64,000 nucleotides of DNA from a bacterium (GCA_905221085.1 CAJNBT010000009.1:44408-108407), one strand, 5' to 3'; positions 36,022 to 45,259 are shown, counted from the first letter of the stretch. Numbers and translations are program-made. Notes: generated by a model not told the origin, from the letters alone.

Positions 36022-38574
36022 ATGAAATTATTTTTTAAAACATATTGGACCTATTTTGTTTCTTTCATCATTCCCATAATCATTATGATAGGAGTATATC
36101 TATCTCAAGGTATCTACTGGAATAGCGATACATCTCCACTATTAGGAGATGGGTTTCATCAATACGTTATTTTTGATGTAGCTTTACGAAATATTTTACA
36201 TGGAAATGGCAGTTTGTTTTACACCTTTACAAGTGGCCTCGGACTGAATTTCTATGCTCTATCTAGTTATTACTTGGGTAGCTTTCTTTCACCTCTGGTT
36301 TACTTTTTTAATCTGTCGAATATGCCAGATGCTGTTTATCTGACCACTCTCTTAAAATTTGGATTGATTGGTCTGTCAACCTTCTTTAGTTTGAATAGAT
36401 TATTTAAAGATATCCCAAAATTTTTAAAACTGGCTTTATCTACTTCCTATGCTCTGATGAGTTTCTCTGTCAGTCAACTAGAGATAAAAACTTGGCTAGA
36501 TGTTTTTATTTTGATTCCTTTAATTATAACTGGTTTACATCTACTTATCACTGAAAAGAAATTCCTATTGTACTTTACAAGTCTGTCAATCTTATTTATA
36601 CAAAACTATTATTTTGGATATATGACAGCATTGTTTCTTATTTTCTGGTATCTTTGTCAAATTTCTTGGGACTTTAAGACTCGAAAATCATCTGTTCTTG
36701 ATTTCATAATCACCTCCGTTTTAGCTGGTATGGCTAGTTTGATTCTGACTCTTCCTACTCTATTTGATTTACATACACATGGGGAAAAATTAACTGAAAT
36801 TACAAAGTTTCAAACTGAAAGTAGCTGGTATCTTGATCTCTTTGCTAAGCAATTCATTGGTTCCTTTGACACAACAAAGTATGGGGCCATCCCAATGATT
36901 TTTGTCGGACTACTTCCCTTTATTTTGACCATTTTGTTTTTTACGATGAAATCTATTAAGTTTCACGTGAAACTTATCTATACAATTTTCTTTGCATTTC
37001 TAATTGCAAGCTTTTATATTGAAGCTCTTGATTTATTTTGGCAAGGCATGCATACTCCAAATATGTTTTTACATCGCTATGCTTGGATTTTCCCTACCTT
37101 GCTAATTTACACAGCAGCGGAAGTCTTAAATCGTCTTAGAGAACTTAAAGTCTGGAATTTTTTAGTTTCACTTTTTCTTCTAGTAACAGGTTTTTTAGCT
37201 ACCATCTATCTAAAATCACATTATTCTTTTTTAACAGATTTGAATATTCTGCTGACTCTTGAATTTGTGGTTGTCTATTCTCTTTTACTCCTTGCAGTTA
37301 TTAAAAAGTTTATCTCTGTGAATCTGTTTGCCATTCTAATCTCTTTATTTATAATGGTTGAAATGAGTTTAAATGCTTCATCTCAAATAGACGGAATTGC
37401 TAAGGAATGGGGATTTGCTTCTCGAAGTGCTTATAATCGAGATATCCCAGCTATGGAATCTTTCTCAACATATATTAGAAATCAATTTACTCGTACTGAA
37501 AAACTACAAACTCAAACAGGAAATGACAGTATGAAATTCAACTACAATGGAATCTCTCAATTTTCATCTGTTCGAAATCGTTCAGCAAGCTCTACTTTGG
37601 ATAAACTTGGGTTTAAATCCTCTGGGACTAATCTAAATCTCCGTTATGCCAATAATAGTATTTTGGCTGATAGTTTATTTGGTATCCAGTACAATATCTC
37701 AGACAGTCCTATTACTAAGTATGGTTTTAAAGATATCTATCAAAAAGATAATCTTACCCTATATGAAAATCAATACTCTCTTCCGATTGCATTTGCTAGT
37801 CAATCTGTTTACAATGATGTCAAGTTCAATGAACATACCTTGGATAATCAGGCCTCGTTTTTAAATCAACTTGCTAACGTCAATTTTGATTATTTTTCTC
37901 CAATACCCTATGAAAAAACGGAAAAAATAGAAAATACTAATGATTTGATTAGTATCACAAGTTCTTCAAATGAGGATGCAGCAATCCAGTATCAAATTGA
38001 AGTACCAGAAAACAGTCAAGTTTATCTTTCTTTCACAAACCTTCACTTTTCTAATGATAAACAAAAGAAGATTGACATTCTTGTCAACGGAGAGAAGAAA
38101 ATTTTTACAACTGATAATGTTTTCTCCTTCTTTAATCTAGGCTATACAAAAGAGAAAAAAACTTTCAATATTCATGTTAGTTTCCCTGGAAATTCACAAG
38201 TATCATTTGAATCTCCTACCTTCTACCGTTTAGATACCCAAACTTTCACCGAGGCAATTCAAAAAATTAAAGAACAACCTGTCACAGTATCAACTTCTAA
38301 AAACAAGGTCTTTGCCACATATGATGTTAAACAAGATACGTCCATTTTCTTCACCATTCCTTATGACAAAGGCTGGTCTGCCTACCAAGATGGTAAGAAA
38401 ATAGAAATTAAACAAGCTCAAACTGGCTTTATGAAAGTTGACATCCCTAAGGGAAAAGGAACTATTACACTTTCCTTCATTCCCAATGGTTTTATTACTG
38501 GAGCAATCTGTTCCTTTACTTCTCTTTTACTATTTGCAATCTATAATCACAAGCGAAAGCCATCTAAGACATAA
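36022..38574 (+). CDS. YfhO-family polytopic membrane protein
   Basis: 850 residues. About twelve hydrophobic segments fill the first ~450 residues and one more lies at the C-terminus; the ~380 residues between form a large extracellular domain. The N-terminal SPLLGDGFHQYVIFDVALRNILHGNGSLFYTFTSGLG stretch is characteristic of YfhO. Relatives act as GT-C-type glycosyltransferases that decorate lipoteichoic acid in other firmicutes. No catalytic assignment is made here. A parS core lies within the gene at 36960-36973. It is followed by a two-way terminator. Confidence 0.85.
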   Translation: MKLFFKTYWTYFVSFIIPIIIMIGVYLSQGIYWNSDTSPLLGDGFHQYVIFDVALRNILHGNGSLFYTFTSGLGLNFYALSSYYLGSFLSPLVYFFNLSNMPDAVYLTTLLKFGLIGLSTFFSLNRLFKDIPKFLKLALSTSYALMSFSVSQLEIKTWLDVFILIPLIITGLHLLITEKKFLLYFTSLSILFIQNYYFGYMTALFLIFWYLCQISWDFKTRKSSVLDFIITSVLAGMASLILTLPTLFDLHTHGEKLTEITKFQTESSWYLDLFAKQFIGSFDTTKYGAIPMIFVGLLPFILTILFFTMKSIKFHVKLIYTIFFAFLIASFYIEALDLFWQGMHTPNMFLHRYAWIFPTLLIYTAAEVLNRLRELKVWNFLVSLFLLVTGFLATIYLKSHYSFLTDLNILLTLEFVVVYSLLLLAVIKKFISVNLFAILISLFIMVEMSLNASSQIDGIAKEWGFASRSAYNRDIPAMESFSTYIRNQFTRTEKLQTQTGNDSMKFNYNGISQFSSVRNRSASSTLDKLGFKSSGTNLNLRYANNSILADSLFGIQYNISDSPITKYGFKDIYQKDNLTLYENQYSLPIAFASQSVYNDVKFNEHTLDNQASFLNQLANVNFDYFSPIPYEKTEKIENTNDLISITSSSNEDAAIQYQIEVPENSQVYLSFTNLHFSNDKQKKIDILVNGEKKIFTTDNVFSFFNLGYTKEKKTFNIHVSFPGNSQVSFESPTFYRLDTQTFTEAIQKIKEQPVTVSTSKNKVFATYDVKQDTSIFFTIPYDKGWSAYQDGKKIEIKQAQTGFMKVDIPKGKGTITLSFIPNGFITGAICSFTSLLLFAIYNHKRKPSKT
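36960..36973. promoter_or_regulatory. parS site (ParB binding) within yfhO
   Basis: GTTTCACGTGAAAC, perfect core palindrome, about 10.6 kb left of dnaA. Confidence 0.85.
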
Positions 38575-38604
38575 AAAATCGACCAGTTGCTTGGTCGATT
38601 TTTT
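38573..38604. terminator. Two-way terminator between the yfhO and yhgE genes
   Basis: AAAAAATCGACCA and TGGTCGATTTTTT form a perfect 13-bp stem between the convergent stop codons, overlapping the yhgE stop. Confidence 0.88.
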
Positions 38605-41245
38605 AATCTTCTTCCATTTTCTTAGGTCGATAGGCTAGCATACCTAAACCAGTAAATAGGGCTAATATCACAGCAAGGAAAATGACTTGATGATGAATAT
38701 TTCCTGTCATAGAGATTGTTTGTCGTAATCCCGAAACTGAATAACTCATTGGTAACCAAGGATTAATAGCTCTAAAGAAATTATTTGTCAAAGCAAGTGG
38801 ATAGGTACCTGCACTTGATGCTAACTGTAATAATAGCAAAATAAGAGAGAAGAAAGCTCCTATACGGCTATTCCATGTTGTTAAAGCAGTCACCATGGAC
38901 ATGAATACTAAACTTGTTAGGATAATGAGAATAAATGTTCTCATTTCATGATTAGCAGCTAAACCAATAAGATGGACTCCTCCATATACCAAAATTCCTG
39001 CTAAAACAGCTATAATACCATTTATTTCAGCTCGAGATTTCAACCAAGCCCAACGGCTCTCTGGATGACGTCCTGAAGGCAACTTCGCAAAGATCATATT
39101 TGTTGATATTGCTGCAACAAAGAGAGCAACTGATATCATATAAGGAGCCATTGCGATTCCATTTACAGGAACTTGGTCATTGTCTGTTTTGGAAAGATTG
39201 AGTGGATTTGACAAAATCTCTGCATTTTGCGATTCCGTAGATACTGTTTTGAGTTGATCGCTAGCATTACTTAGTCCTTGTTCTAAAGAAGCAACTCCTG
39301 TCTGTAAATCTTCCAATCCAGAAGTTAACTTTGTTCCACCTTCTGCAAGTTTCCTAGATCCATCTGCCAATTTATTAGCTCCACTTTCTAATTGAGAAGC
39401 ACCTGAAATTAACTGACTGGATTTGTCAGCTAGTTGGCTAGATCCTGACTGCAATTTATCAACTCCTGCTACCAATTCTTGACTCTTTTGATTCAATTGA
39501 CTGGAGCCAGTTGATAATTTTTCAATACCAGACACTAATTCTGGAGTTTTTTCAACTAATTGACCAACTCCTCCTGTCAAGCTAGAAGATTTTTGTGTTA
39601 AGGTAGTTGAGCCTGAAACTAATTGATTTAAACTACCTGTCAAGGGGGCATTTTTTTCACTTAGTTGACTTGCGCCTTGAGAAACTTTATCAACACCTTT
39701 AGTATATGCGTTTACACCTGATGCAATCGACTGACTGGCAGGAACTAATTTGCTAGTAACAGCTCCTTGTATCTCTGTTAATCCACTTGACAATCCTGTC
39801 AAAGAAGTAGAAGCAAGCGGTAATACTTGATTAGCTTGATTTTTTAATGTCGAAAGACTTGAAGATTGATTTTGTAAGTTTTCCAAACTTCCCTGTAAAC
39901 CTTGTACTAAAGCTACAATTGACTGAGCCGATTGAATACTATCAGTCGAATTTTGGGATACAGAAGCGCTTATCTCAGCTTGTTGCTCACTTGTCAATGA
40001 TTGATAAGCTGCTGTTGATTGAATATTGGCTAATGTAGTCGCTTTATCAGACTGAGCACTTGCTAACATTTGATTAGAAAGAGATACTATACTTGATAAA
40101 ACAGAATCTAATTGTTTTGTATCTCCAACATCAATATTTTGAATAGCTTGATTTAACTGATTCAAACCAGAAGATAATTGATTAATTTGATCTTTTTTCC
40201 CAGACGAAGTATCTAACTTGCTAGAAAGTTGTTGAATCCCTTCACTTAATTGCTCCACCCCCATTCGAAGTGTAGCTGATTGATTAGATAACTGATTAGC
40301 ACCTGTTGCAAGATTTCCCACTCCATTTGTATAGGCACTTACACCAGATGAAAATTGGTTAAGACCAGTATTGAGTTGAGAAACACCTCCAGTATAGGCC
40401 TCTACACCAGTATATAACTGATTGACTCCCCCTACTAATTCAGGACTTTTAGAAGATAATTGACCTAATCCGCTATCTAATTGACTAACTGCATCAGTAT
40501 ATGTAACTAAACCACTATTAAAATTCCCTAAGCCAAGATGAAGTTGTTCAACACCAGAGACATAAGAGGATAATCCTTTAGTAAACTGCTCCGTTCCATT
40601 TGAAAATGTTAAACTTGAATCGGCTAAAGAGTTTAGGTTAGTAGTTAATACTTGACTTCCTGTCACTAACTGATTCGCTCCATCAGTTAATTTTTCACTA
40701 CCAGAAGCTGCTTGACTCATCCCATCCTTTAAATCGACCATTTTGTTGAATAAAGCTTTAGTATAGGTCTCGGTTACATTGGTGGAAACACTCTGCTTTA
40801 ATTGTGTCATTGCAGAATCACTCATCTTGCTTGCAATAAAGCTATGACCACTTGAAGTCTGATAATCGATTTGCATTTGCTCTGGATGATCCGTTAAAAT
40901 AGAAGCTGCTTTTTCAGATAAATCACTCGGTAAAGTTACTACCATATAGTAATCGCCATCTTCCAATCCCTTCTTTCCATCCTCTTCATCTACAAAATGA
41001 AAATCCAAGGTTTTATTTTCTTTTAAATTGGACACCATGTCTTTTCCTATAGACATGCTATTACCATTATAGTAAGCCTCTTTATCATGATTGACAACTG
41101 CTACAGGTAAGTCAGACAATTGCCCATATGGATTCCACATTGATGACAAAAATATGATATTGTACAGAGCTGGAATAAGAGAAATCCCTATCATGACAAT
41201 AATAAAGGTTGGTTTTTTAAAAATTACTTTCCATTCTTTAAACAT
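38603..41245 (-). CDS. YhgE/Pip-type membrane protein with long repeat-rich ectodomain
   Basis: 880 residues. One N-terminal membrane helix (~12-32) and five to six C-terminal helices (~665-870) flank a ~600-residue extracellular region of degenerate repeats of the form LxxGxxQLxxG/S, predicted helical. Lactococcal Pip is a phage-receptor relative; the family is also linked to type VII-like secretion. ATG 41245 is chosen because AGGAG precedes it; an ATG at 41266 does not fit. It is divergent from a TetR gene and preceded by a palindrome shared with the TetR promoter, so it is likely that regulator's target. Confidence 0.85.
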   Translation of the reverse strand: MFKEWKVIFKKPTFIIVMIGISLIPALYNIIFLSSMWNPYGQLSDLPVAVVNHDKEAYYNGNSMSIGKDMVSNLKENKTLDFHFVDEEDGKKGLEDGDYYMVVTLPSDLSEKAASILTDHPEQMQIDYQTSSGHSFIASKMSDSAMTQLKQSVSTNVTETYTKALFNKMVDLKDGMSQAASGSEKLTDGANQLVTGSQVLTTNLNSLADSSLTFSNGTEQFTKGLSSYVSGVEQLHLGLGNFNSGLVTYTDAVSQLDSGLGQLSSKSPELVGGVNQLYTGVEAYTGGVSQLNTGLNQFSSGVSAYTNGVGNLATGANQLSNQSATLRMGVEQLSEGIQQLSSKLDTSSGKKDQINQLSSGLNQLNQAIQNIDVGDTKQLDSVLSSIVSLSNQMLASAQSDKATTLANIQSTAAYQSLTSEQQAEISASVSQNSTDSIQSAQSIVALVQGLQGSLENLQNQSSSLSTLKNQANQVLPLASTSLTGLSSGLTEIQGAVTSKLVPASQSIASGVNAYTKGVDKVSQGASQLSEKNAPLTGSLNQLVSGSTTLTQKSSSLTGGVGQLVEKTPELVSGIEKLSTGSSQLNQKSQELVAGVDKLQSGSSQLADKSSQLISGASQLESGANKLADGSRKLAEGGTKLTSGLEDLQTGVASLEQGLSNASDQLKTVSTESQNAEILSNPLNLSKTDNDQVPVNGIAMAPYMISVALFVAAISTNMIFAKLPSGRHPESRWAWLKSRAEINGIIAVLAGILVYGGVHLIGLAANHEMRTFILIILTSLVFMSMVTALTTWNSRIGAFFSLILLLLQLASSAGTYPLALTNNFFRAINPWLPMSYSVSGLRQTISMTGNIHHQVIFLAVILALFTGLGMLAYRPKKMEED

Positions 41246-41258
41246 ATCTTCTCCTTTT

Positions 41259-41275
41259 TTAAACATATTGTCTAA
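41259..41275. promoter_or_regulatory. Putative TetR operator, yhgE side
   Basis: TTAAACATATTGTCTAA matches the palindrome at 41336-41352 at 15 of 17 bases and lies in the yhgE 5' region just before its ribosome site. Confidence 0.65.
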
Positions 41276-41283
41276 AATTTTGA

Positions 41284-41297
41284 TATAATAGATTATA
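41284..41297. promoter_or_regulatory. Overlapping divergent -10 elements of tetR and yhgE
   Basis: TATAAT at 41284-41289 points towards tetR; TGTATAAT on the minus strand (core 41292-41297) points towards yhgE. Both lie between the two palindromes. Confidence 0.55.
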
Positions 41298-41335
41298 CAT
41301 TAAAAAATATAAATTACAAGATAAAAAATCCATTT

Positions 41336-41352
41336 TTAGACATATAGTCTAA
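41336..41352. promoter_or_regulatory. Putative TetR operator, tetR side
   Basis: TTAGACATATAGTCTAA is a palindrome with 6-base arms and a 5-base centre, about 20 bases before the tetR ATG. Confidence 0.68.
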
Positions 41353-41372
41353 TTTGTTTACAAGGAGGAGAT

Positions 41373-41915
41373 ATGCAAGAAAGTAACAAACGCTTAAAAA
41401 CAAAGCGAACTATTGAAAATGCTATGGTACAACTACTGATAGAACAGCCATTTGATCAAATTTCTACTGTCAAGTTAGCAGAAAAAGCTGGAATTAGTCG
41501 TTCCAGCTTCTATACTCACTATAAGGATAAGTATGATATGATTGAGCACTATCAAAGCAAGCTATTCCATACATTTGAATATATTTTTCAAAAACATGCT
41601 CATCACAAAAGAGACGCTATTTTAGAAGTATTTGAATATCTAGAATCGGAACCACTTCTGGCTGCCCTTCTTTCTGAAAATGGGACGAAAGAAATCCAAA
41701 ATTTCTTACGAAATAAACTTCATATCATGCTCAGTACAGATCTACAAAAACGCTTTATGCAACTGAATCTCAATACCACTGAATTAGAATATAGTAGCAT
41801 CTATCTAACTCACGCACTTTTTGGTGTCTGCCAAACTTGGATTGCACATGGAAAAAAAGAAAGTCCTCAAGAAATAACAGACTTCCTTATGAAAATGCTT
41901 GGTGATACAAATTGA
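41373..41915 (+). CDS. TetR-family transcriptional regulator
   Basis: 180 residues. The N-terminal helix-turn-helix (~8-55: KRTIENAMVQLLIEQPFDQISTVKLAEKAGISRSSFYTHYKDKYDM) is typical of TetR proteins with the C-terminal domain found in DhaS-like activators. It is divergent from yhgE, with two copies of one palindrome between them, so it probably represses both promoters. AGGAGG precedes the ATG. The ligand is unknown. Confidence 0.88.
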   Translation: MQESNKRLKTKRTIENAMVQLLIEQPFDQISTVKLAEKAGISRSSFYTHYKDKYDMIEHYQSKLFHTFEYIFQKHAHHKRDAILEVFEYLESEPLLAALLSENGTKEIQNFLRNKLHIMLSTDLQKRFMQLNLNTTELEYSSIYLTHALFGVCQTWIAHGKKESPQEITDFLMKMLGDTN

Positions 41916-41920
41916 TACAA

Positions 41921-41948
41921 AAAAGGGAACAACAATATGTTCCCTTTT
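41921..41948. terminator. Two-way terminator between tetR and the tRNA genes
   Basis: AAAAGGGAACA and TGTTCCCTTTT form an 11-bp stem. It ends tetR on the plus strand and the comCDE/tRNA transcript on the minus strand. Confidence 0.85.
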
Positions 41949-41955
41949 ATCTATA

Positions 41956-42029
41956 CTCCGCCAGTAGGACTCGAACCTACGACATCATGATTAACAGTCA
42001 TGCGCTACTACCAACTGAGCTATGGCGGA
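41956..42029 (-). tRNA. tRNA-Asn (anticodon GTT)
   Basis: 74 bases. Acceptor stem TCCGCCA/TGGCGGA, discriminator G, T-loop GGTTCGAGTCC, anticodon loop with GTT (CTGTTAA). CCA is not encoded. Confidence 0.97.
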
Positions 42030-42034
42030 TAAAA

Positions 42035-42106
42035 TAGTCCGTACGGGATTCGAACCCGTGTTACCGCCGTGAAAAGGCGGTGTCTTAACCCCTTGACCAA
42101 CGGACC
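42035..42106 (-). tRNA. tRNA-Glu (anticodon TTC)
   Basis: 72 bases. Acceptor stem GGTCCGT/ACGGACT, T-arm CGGGTTCGAATCCCG, anticodon loop TTTTCAC with TTC. It lies five bases from tRNA-Asn and directly downstream of comE. A second copy begins at 63986. Confidence 0.97.
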
Positions 42107-42157
42107 TTCTATCTGTAGCAGATATAACCATTATATCAATTTCTTACTAATTGTCAA

Positions 42158-42910
42158 TCACTTTTGAGATTTTTTCTCTAAAATATCTTTTAACTTTCTA
42201 ATTTTTAACCTTGAAATAGGACAGCGATGCTCTTCATAGAAAACAATTTCTAGATTTTTTCGATCAATTTCTCTGATATTTCCTATATTTACCAAAAATG
42301 ACTTATGAGGAGAATAAAATCGCTGAGTATGTTTGTCCTTTTCCTGAATATCTGTCATGGTACCGTAAAACTCTTTGGCAAAATTCTTACCAATAATGCG
42401 CAATTTATGAGAGACTCCTGTCGTTTCAATATACAAAATATCATGGTAAGGGATTTTTAAATCATTTCCCTTGTAATTGTAATCAAAATAATCTACCACA
42501 TCTTCATTTTCAAGTAACATACTCTTCGTGTAGAAGATATTTTGCTCAATTCTCTTCTTAAACATCTCATCATTGATATCCTTATCAACAAAATCTAGGG
42601 CTGATACCTGGTATTTATAGGTTAGAGTCGCAAACTCTGATCGACTGGTGATAAAGACGATAATAGCGTAAGGATTGTAATGACGAATGAGCTGAGCCAC
42701 TTCAAATCCCTTTTTCTCAATCCCATGAATATCGATATCTAGGAAATAAAGCTGATTTACTTCATCGTTTTCAATGTATTCTTCAAATTCACGGACTTTT
42801 CCCGTTGTCTTGTATGATATTGGAATATTCGATTCTTTCGAAATTTCATCCAATATTCTCTCTAGTCTCACTTGATGTTCAATAACATCTTCTAAAATTA
42901 AAACTTTCAT
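42158..42910 (-). CDS. comE: Competence response regulator ComE
   Basis: 250 residues. The receiver domain has its phospho-acceptor at Asp58 (YFLDIDIHG). A C-terminal LytTR DNA-binding domain (~145-245, IETTGVSHKLRIIGK...FYSPHKSFLVN) binds the tandem 9-bp repeats before comC and early com genes. Phosphorylated by ComD on peptide detection; it activates comCDE and comX. It overlaps comD by 4 bases. Confidence 0.97.
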   Translation of the reverse strand: MKVLILEDVIEHQVRLERILDEISKESNIPISYKTTGKVREFEEYIENDEVNQLYFLDIDIHGIEKKGFEVAQLIRHYNPYAIIVFITSRSEFATLTYKYQVSALDFVDKDINDEMFKKRIEQNIFYTKSMLLENEDVVDYFDYNYKGNDLKIPYHDILYIETTGVSHKLRIIGKNFAKEFYGTMTDIQEKDKHTQRFYSPHKSFLVNIGNIREIDRKNLEIVFYEEHRCPISRLKIRKLKDILEKKSQK

Positions 42911-44232
42911 TCAAATTCCCTCTTAAATCTAATGATTTGTCTAAATGTACTGCCTTCCATCTCTGTTTCTAAAATAATATTGTTGTACTTATCTAATAGT
43001 TCTTTCACATTATTTAGGCCGACTCCGCGATTTCTTCCCTTAGTAGAGAATCCTAAGGCAAATAGATCTCCTGAAGGAGTCATCGTCATTTTACATGAAT
43101 TCTGAATTACAATAACTGTTTCAGTTTCCATCTTAATAACTGCTACTTCCATCTGCTTTTTATAGCTATCAGCTGATCCTTCGACAGCATTGTTCAATAA
43201 AACGCTCATGATACGAACCAAATCCAATAGTTCAATCGGGAGCCTGGTAATCGTATCTTTTACTTCCAGTGTAAACTCTACACCATTATTTCGAGCATAG
43301 ACAATGGACTGAGCAACCAAACTTCGTAAAGCTGAATCTTCTATGTTGTTCAAATCAAAGTAAGTGTACTTATCTGAACGCAGTTTATGATTGGCTTTGA
43401 CCAAAACTTCATTGTAAACTCTGTCAATTTCCTGTAAATTACCACTGTCAATTGCCATCTGCATGCTGACAAGCATCCCAGCATAATCATGTCGAAAACC
43501 ACGGATTTCATTATACAGTCCAACAATTTCATCTGTGTAGTTTTGTAAATGTTTCTGTTCAAATTTCTTCTGTTTTAAAGCAATCTCTTTCTCCATTTGT
43601 TCTTTATGCGAATTCATTGCAAAGAAGGTCAAAAGTAACGATATAAAGACAATAGATGACAAAATACTTCCAAAACTATTCAAATGTTTAATCGTACTTA
43701 CCATATCTGAAACGAAAGATACAATATGTAGCAATAGTAAAGCAAAAAATACTTTTTTCAAGAAAGGATAAAGGTAGTCCTTGTCAAAATAGGTTAGTTC
43801 CAAATGGAAATAATGAATGATTTTTAAGACAACAAAATAGGTCAGCACCGTTACAACAAAAAAGAATGGGTAATAATGTTGTAAAACAAAATTGTCTCCT
43901 GTTATAGAGGAGAACGTTACGGACAGAAAGTTATGAGTGCTCTCATATAAAAGAGATAGTAGTAAACTTAGAAATAGTCCTCTATCCCTCTCATACTGTT
44001 TCATCCATCGAAAATAGGAATATAAGCCCAAAGGAAGTAAAAATGTTGCAGTCCCTAACCCATCCAAATTTAGAAGATAAAAGGAAAGTTCAAGTACTAC
44101 TTCTACTAGTAATGTATAAGCACCAAAAACGTATAGCTCTTTTCTATTTATTTGACCTTTACAAATTAAATGGTAACTGTGACTAATAATTAAAAAATGA
44201 CCAATAACTGTCCCAAATCCAAGTAAATTCAT
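42907..44232 (-). CDS. comD: Competence peptide receptor histidine kinase ComD
   Basis: 441 residues. Six to seven membrane segments (~1-205), then a coiled linker and an HPK10-type kinase. The phosphorylated His is His248 in FRHDYAGM; the N-box is VLLNNAVEG and the G-box GRNRGVGLNNV. It senses the mature ComC peptide outside the cell. The membrane part determines pherotype and should co-vary with the unusual peptide encoded 20 bases upstream. Confidence 0.97.
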   Translation of the reverse strand: MNLLGFGTVIGHFLIISHSYHLICKGQINRKELYVFGAYTLLVEVVLELSFYLLNLDGLGTATFLLPLGLYSYFRWMKQYERDRGLFLSLLLSLLYESTHNFLSVTFSSITGDNFVLQHYYPFFFVVTVLTYFVVLKIIHYFHLELTYFDKDYLYPFLKKVFFALLLLHIVSFVSDMVSTIKHLNSFGSILSSIVFISLLLTFFAMNSHKEQMEKEIALKQKKFEQKHLQNYTDEIVGLYNEIRGFRHDYAGMLVSMQMAIDSGNLQEIDRVYNEVLVKANHKLRSDKYTYFDLNNIEDSALRSLVAQSIVYARNNGVEFTLEVKDTITRLPIELLDLVRIMSVLLNNAVEGSADSYKKQMEVAVIKMETETVIVIQNSCKMTMTPSGDLFALGFSTKGRNRGVGLNNVKELLDKYNNIILETEMEGSTFRQIIRFKREFE

Positions 44233-44252
44233 TACTCTTTCTCCTTATTTCA

Positions 44253-44378
44253 TTACTTTTTTCGTTGGAAAAGAAAATCAAGGAGGAGGTCTGCAACTCT
44301 ACTTTCCCCACCTTGAATCTTTTGCAAGTCTTTTTCCTTCAAGGCTACAAACTGTTCCAATTTAACTGTGTTTTTCAT
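44253..44378 (-). CDS. comC: Competence-stimulating peptide precursor ComC
   Basis: 41 residues. A 24-residue double-glycine leader starting [11 protein letters not shown] and ending KIQGG precedes the predicted mature peptide [17 protein letters not shown] (17 residues). Export and cleavage would be by ComAB. The E-x-R start and RKK end fit mitis-group peptides, but the middle differs from the two common pneumococcal forms as I remember them. AGGAG precedes ATG 44378. The promoter contains a full ComE box. Confidence 0.96.
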   Translation of the reverse strand: MKNTVKLEQFVALKEKDLQKIQGGESRVADLLLDFLFQRKK

Positions 44379-44427
44379 AATAAAATCTCCTAAATGTTTT
44401 TTTCTTGTAAGCTAACTTACAAAAACC

Positions 44428-44433
44428 ATTATA
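44428..44433 (-). promoter_or_regulatory. -10 of comCDE
   Basis: TATAAT on the minus strand, 31 bases downstream of the ComE box and about 50 bases before the comC ATG. Confidence 0.8.
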
Positions 44434-44464
44434 CAAAATAGAATTTCGTTTTAGATAAAATTCT

Positions 44465-44494
44465 CTCAACTGTCATTTTTTTCTCCCCAAGTGT
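44465..44494 (-). promoter_or_regulatory. ComE box of comCDE
   Basis: The minus strand reads ACACTTGGG, 12 bases, ACAGTTGAG: the two imperfect 9-bp direct repeats with the exact 12-base spacing described for ComE binding. Confidence 0.92.
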
Positions 44495-44502
44495 ACTTTT
44501 TT

Positions 44503-44533
44503 AAGAAAAAAGCTGGGAAAATTCCCAGCTTTG
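44503..44533 (-). terminator. Terminator between tRNA-Arg and comCDE
   Basis: AAAGCTGGGA and TCCCAGCTTT form a hairpin, followed on the minus strand by a T-run. It insulates the comC promoter from upstream transcription. Confidence 0.85.
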
Positions 44534-44542
44534 CTACTATAT

Positions 44543-44616
44543 TGATCCCAGCAGGATTCGAACCTGCGACCGTTCGCTTAGAAGGCGAATGCTCTATCCA
44601 GCTGAGCTATGAGACC
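44543..44616 (-). tRNA. tRNA-Arg (anticodon TCT)
   Basis: 74 bases. Acceptor stem GGTCTCA/TGGGATC, D-arm AGCTCAGCTGGATAGAGC, anticodon stem TTCGC/GCGAA around CTTCTAA, T-arm GCAGGTTCGAATCCTGC, discriminator A. Confidence 0.97.
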
Positions 44617-44659
44617 TAACACAATCATTCTACCAAAAATTCAATTAAAAGTCAATTTT

Positions 44660-45139
44660 CTATTTATGGTAGGGTGATCCCTGTTGAATTGTAAAAGCCC
44701 GATAGATTTGTTCAACAAGGACTAGTCTCATTAACTGATGGGGCAAGGTTAAGCGGCCAAAACTAACAGAAAGGTTGGCTCTCTTTTTTACAGCTGATGA
44801 CAATCCTAAACTCCCTCCAATAATAAAGGTAAGAGTAGAAAATCCTTTTATAGAAGCTTCTTCTAACTGCTTACTAAATTCTTCCGAGGATAAAGTTTTC
44901 CCTTCAATAGCTAACGCAATAACAAAATCACGGTCACCAACTTTTGATAAAATTCTCTGACCTTCTATTTCTAAAATCTTTTGATTTTCTGATTCACTGG
45001 CCCTGTCTGGTGTTTTTTCATCTGCTAGCTCAATCATTTCAAGCTTAGCAAATCGAGAAATTCGTTTTGAATACTCCGCGATACCATCTTTTAAATACTT
45101 TTCTTTCAGTTTCCCAACTGTTACAACTTTAATTTTCAT
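44660..45139 (-). CDS. rlmH: 23S rRNA pseudouridine-1915 N3-methyltransferase
   Basis: 159 residues, exact family length. The [15 protein letters not shown]-terminus, [34 protein letters not shown] and [18 protein letters not shown] make up the SPOUT knot methyltransferase. It methylates the ribosome in helix 69. It is the leftmost minus-strand gene at the origin; its upstream region carries DnaA boxes shared with htrA. Confidence 0.97.
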   Translation of the reverse strand: MKIKVVTVGKLKEKYLKDGIAEYSKRISRFAKLEMIELADEKTPDRASESENQKILEIEGQRILSKVGDRDFVIALAIEGKTLSSEEFSKQLEEASIKGFSTLTFIIGGSLGLSSAVKKRANLSVSFGRLTLPHQLMRLVLVEQIYRAFTIQQGSPYHK

Positions 45140-45175
45140 GACTCTATTCTAACATATTCTCTATTTTTTCACATC

Positions 45176-45239
45176 TTATTCACAAAATAAAAGGTTAATT
45201 TTCACTTAGAAAACCACAGATTTTTAAAAGTTATCCACA
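45176..45239. promoter_or_regulatory. DnaA boxes in the rlmH-htrA intergenic region
   Basis: TTATCCACA (45231-45239) is a perfect DnaA box; TTATTCACA (45176-45184) differs at one base. They lie between divergent rlmH and htrA, 2.3 kb left of dnaA. Confidence 0.75.
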
Positions 45240-45259
45240 ATCTGTGAAAAACTTTTGTG

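Noticed and set aside
38900..40800. Repetitive stretch that looked like tandem DNA repeats or a CRISPR-like array.
   Set aside because: The repetition is at the protein level in the yhgE gene (LxxGxxQL units); DNA copies are degenerate, unevenly spaced and have no spacer structure. No CRISPR array was seen anywhere.
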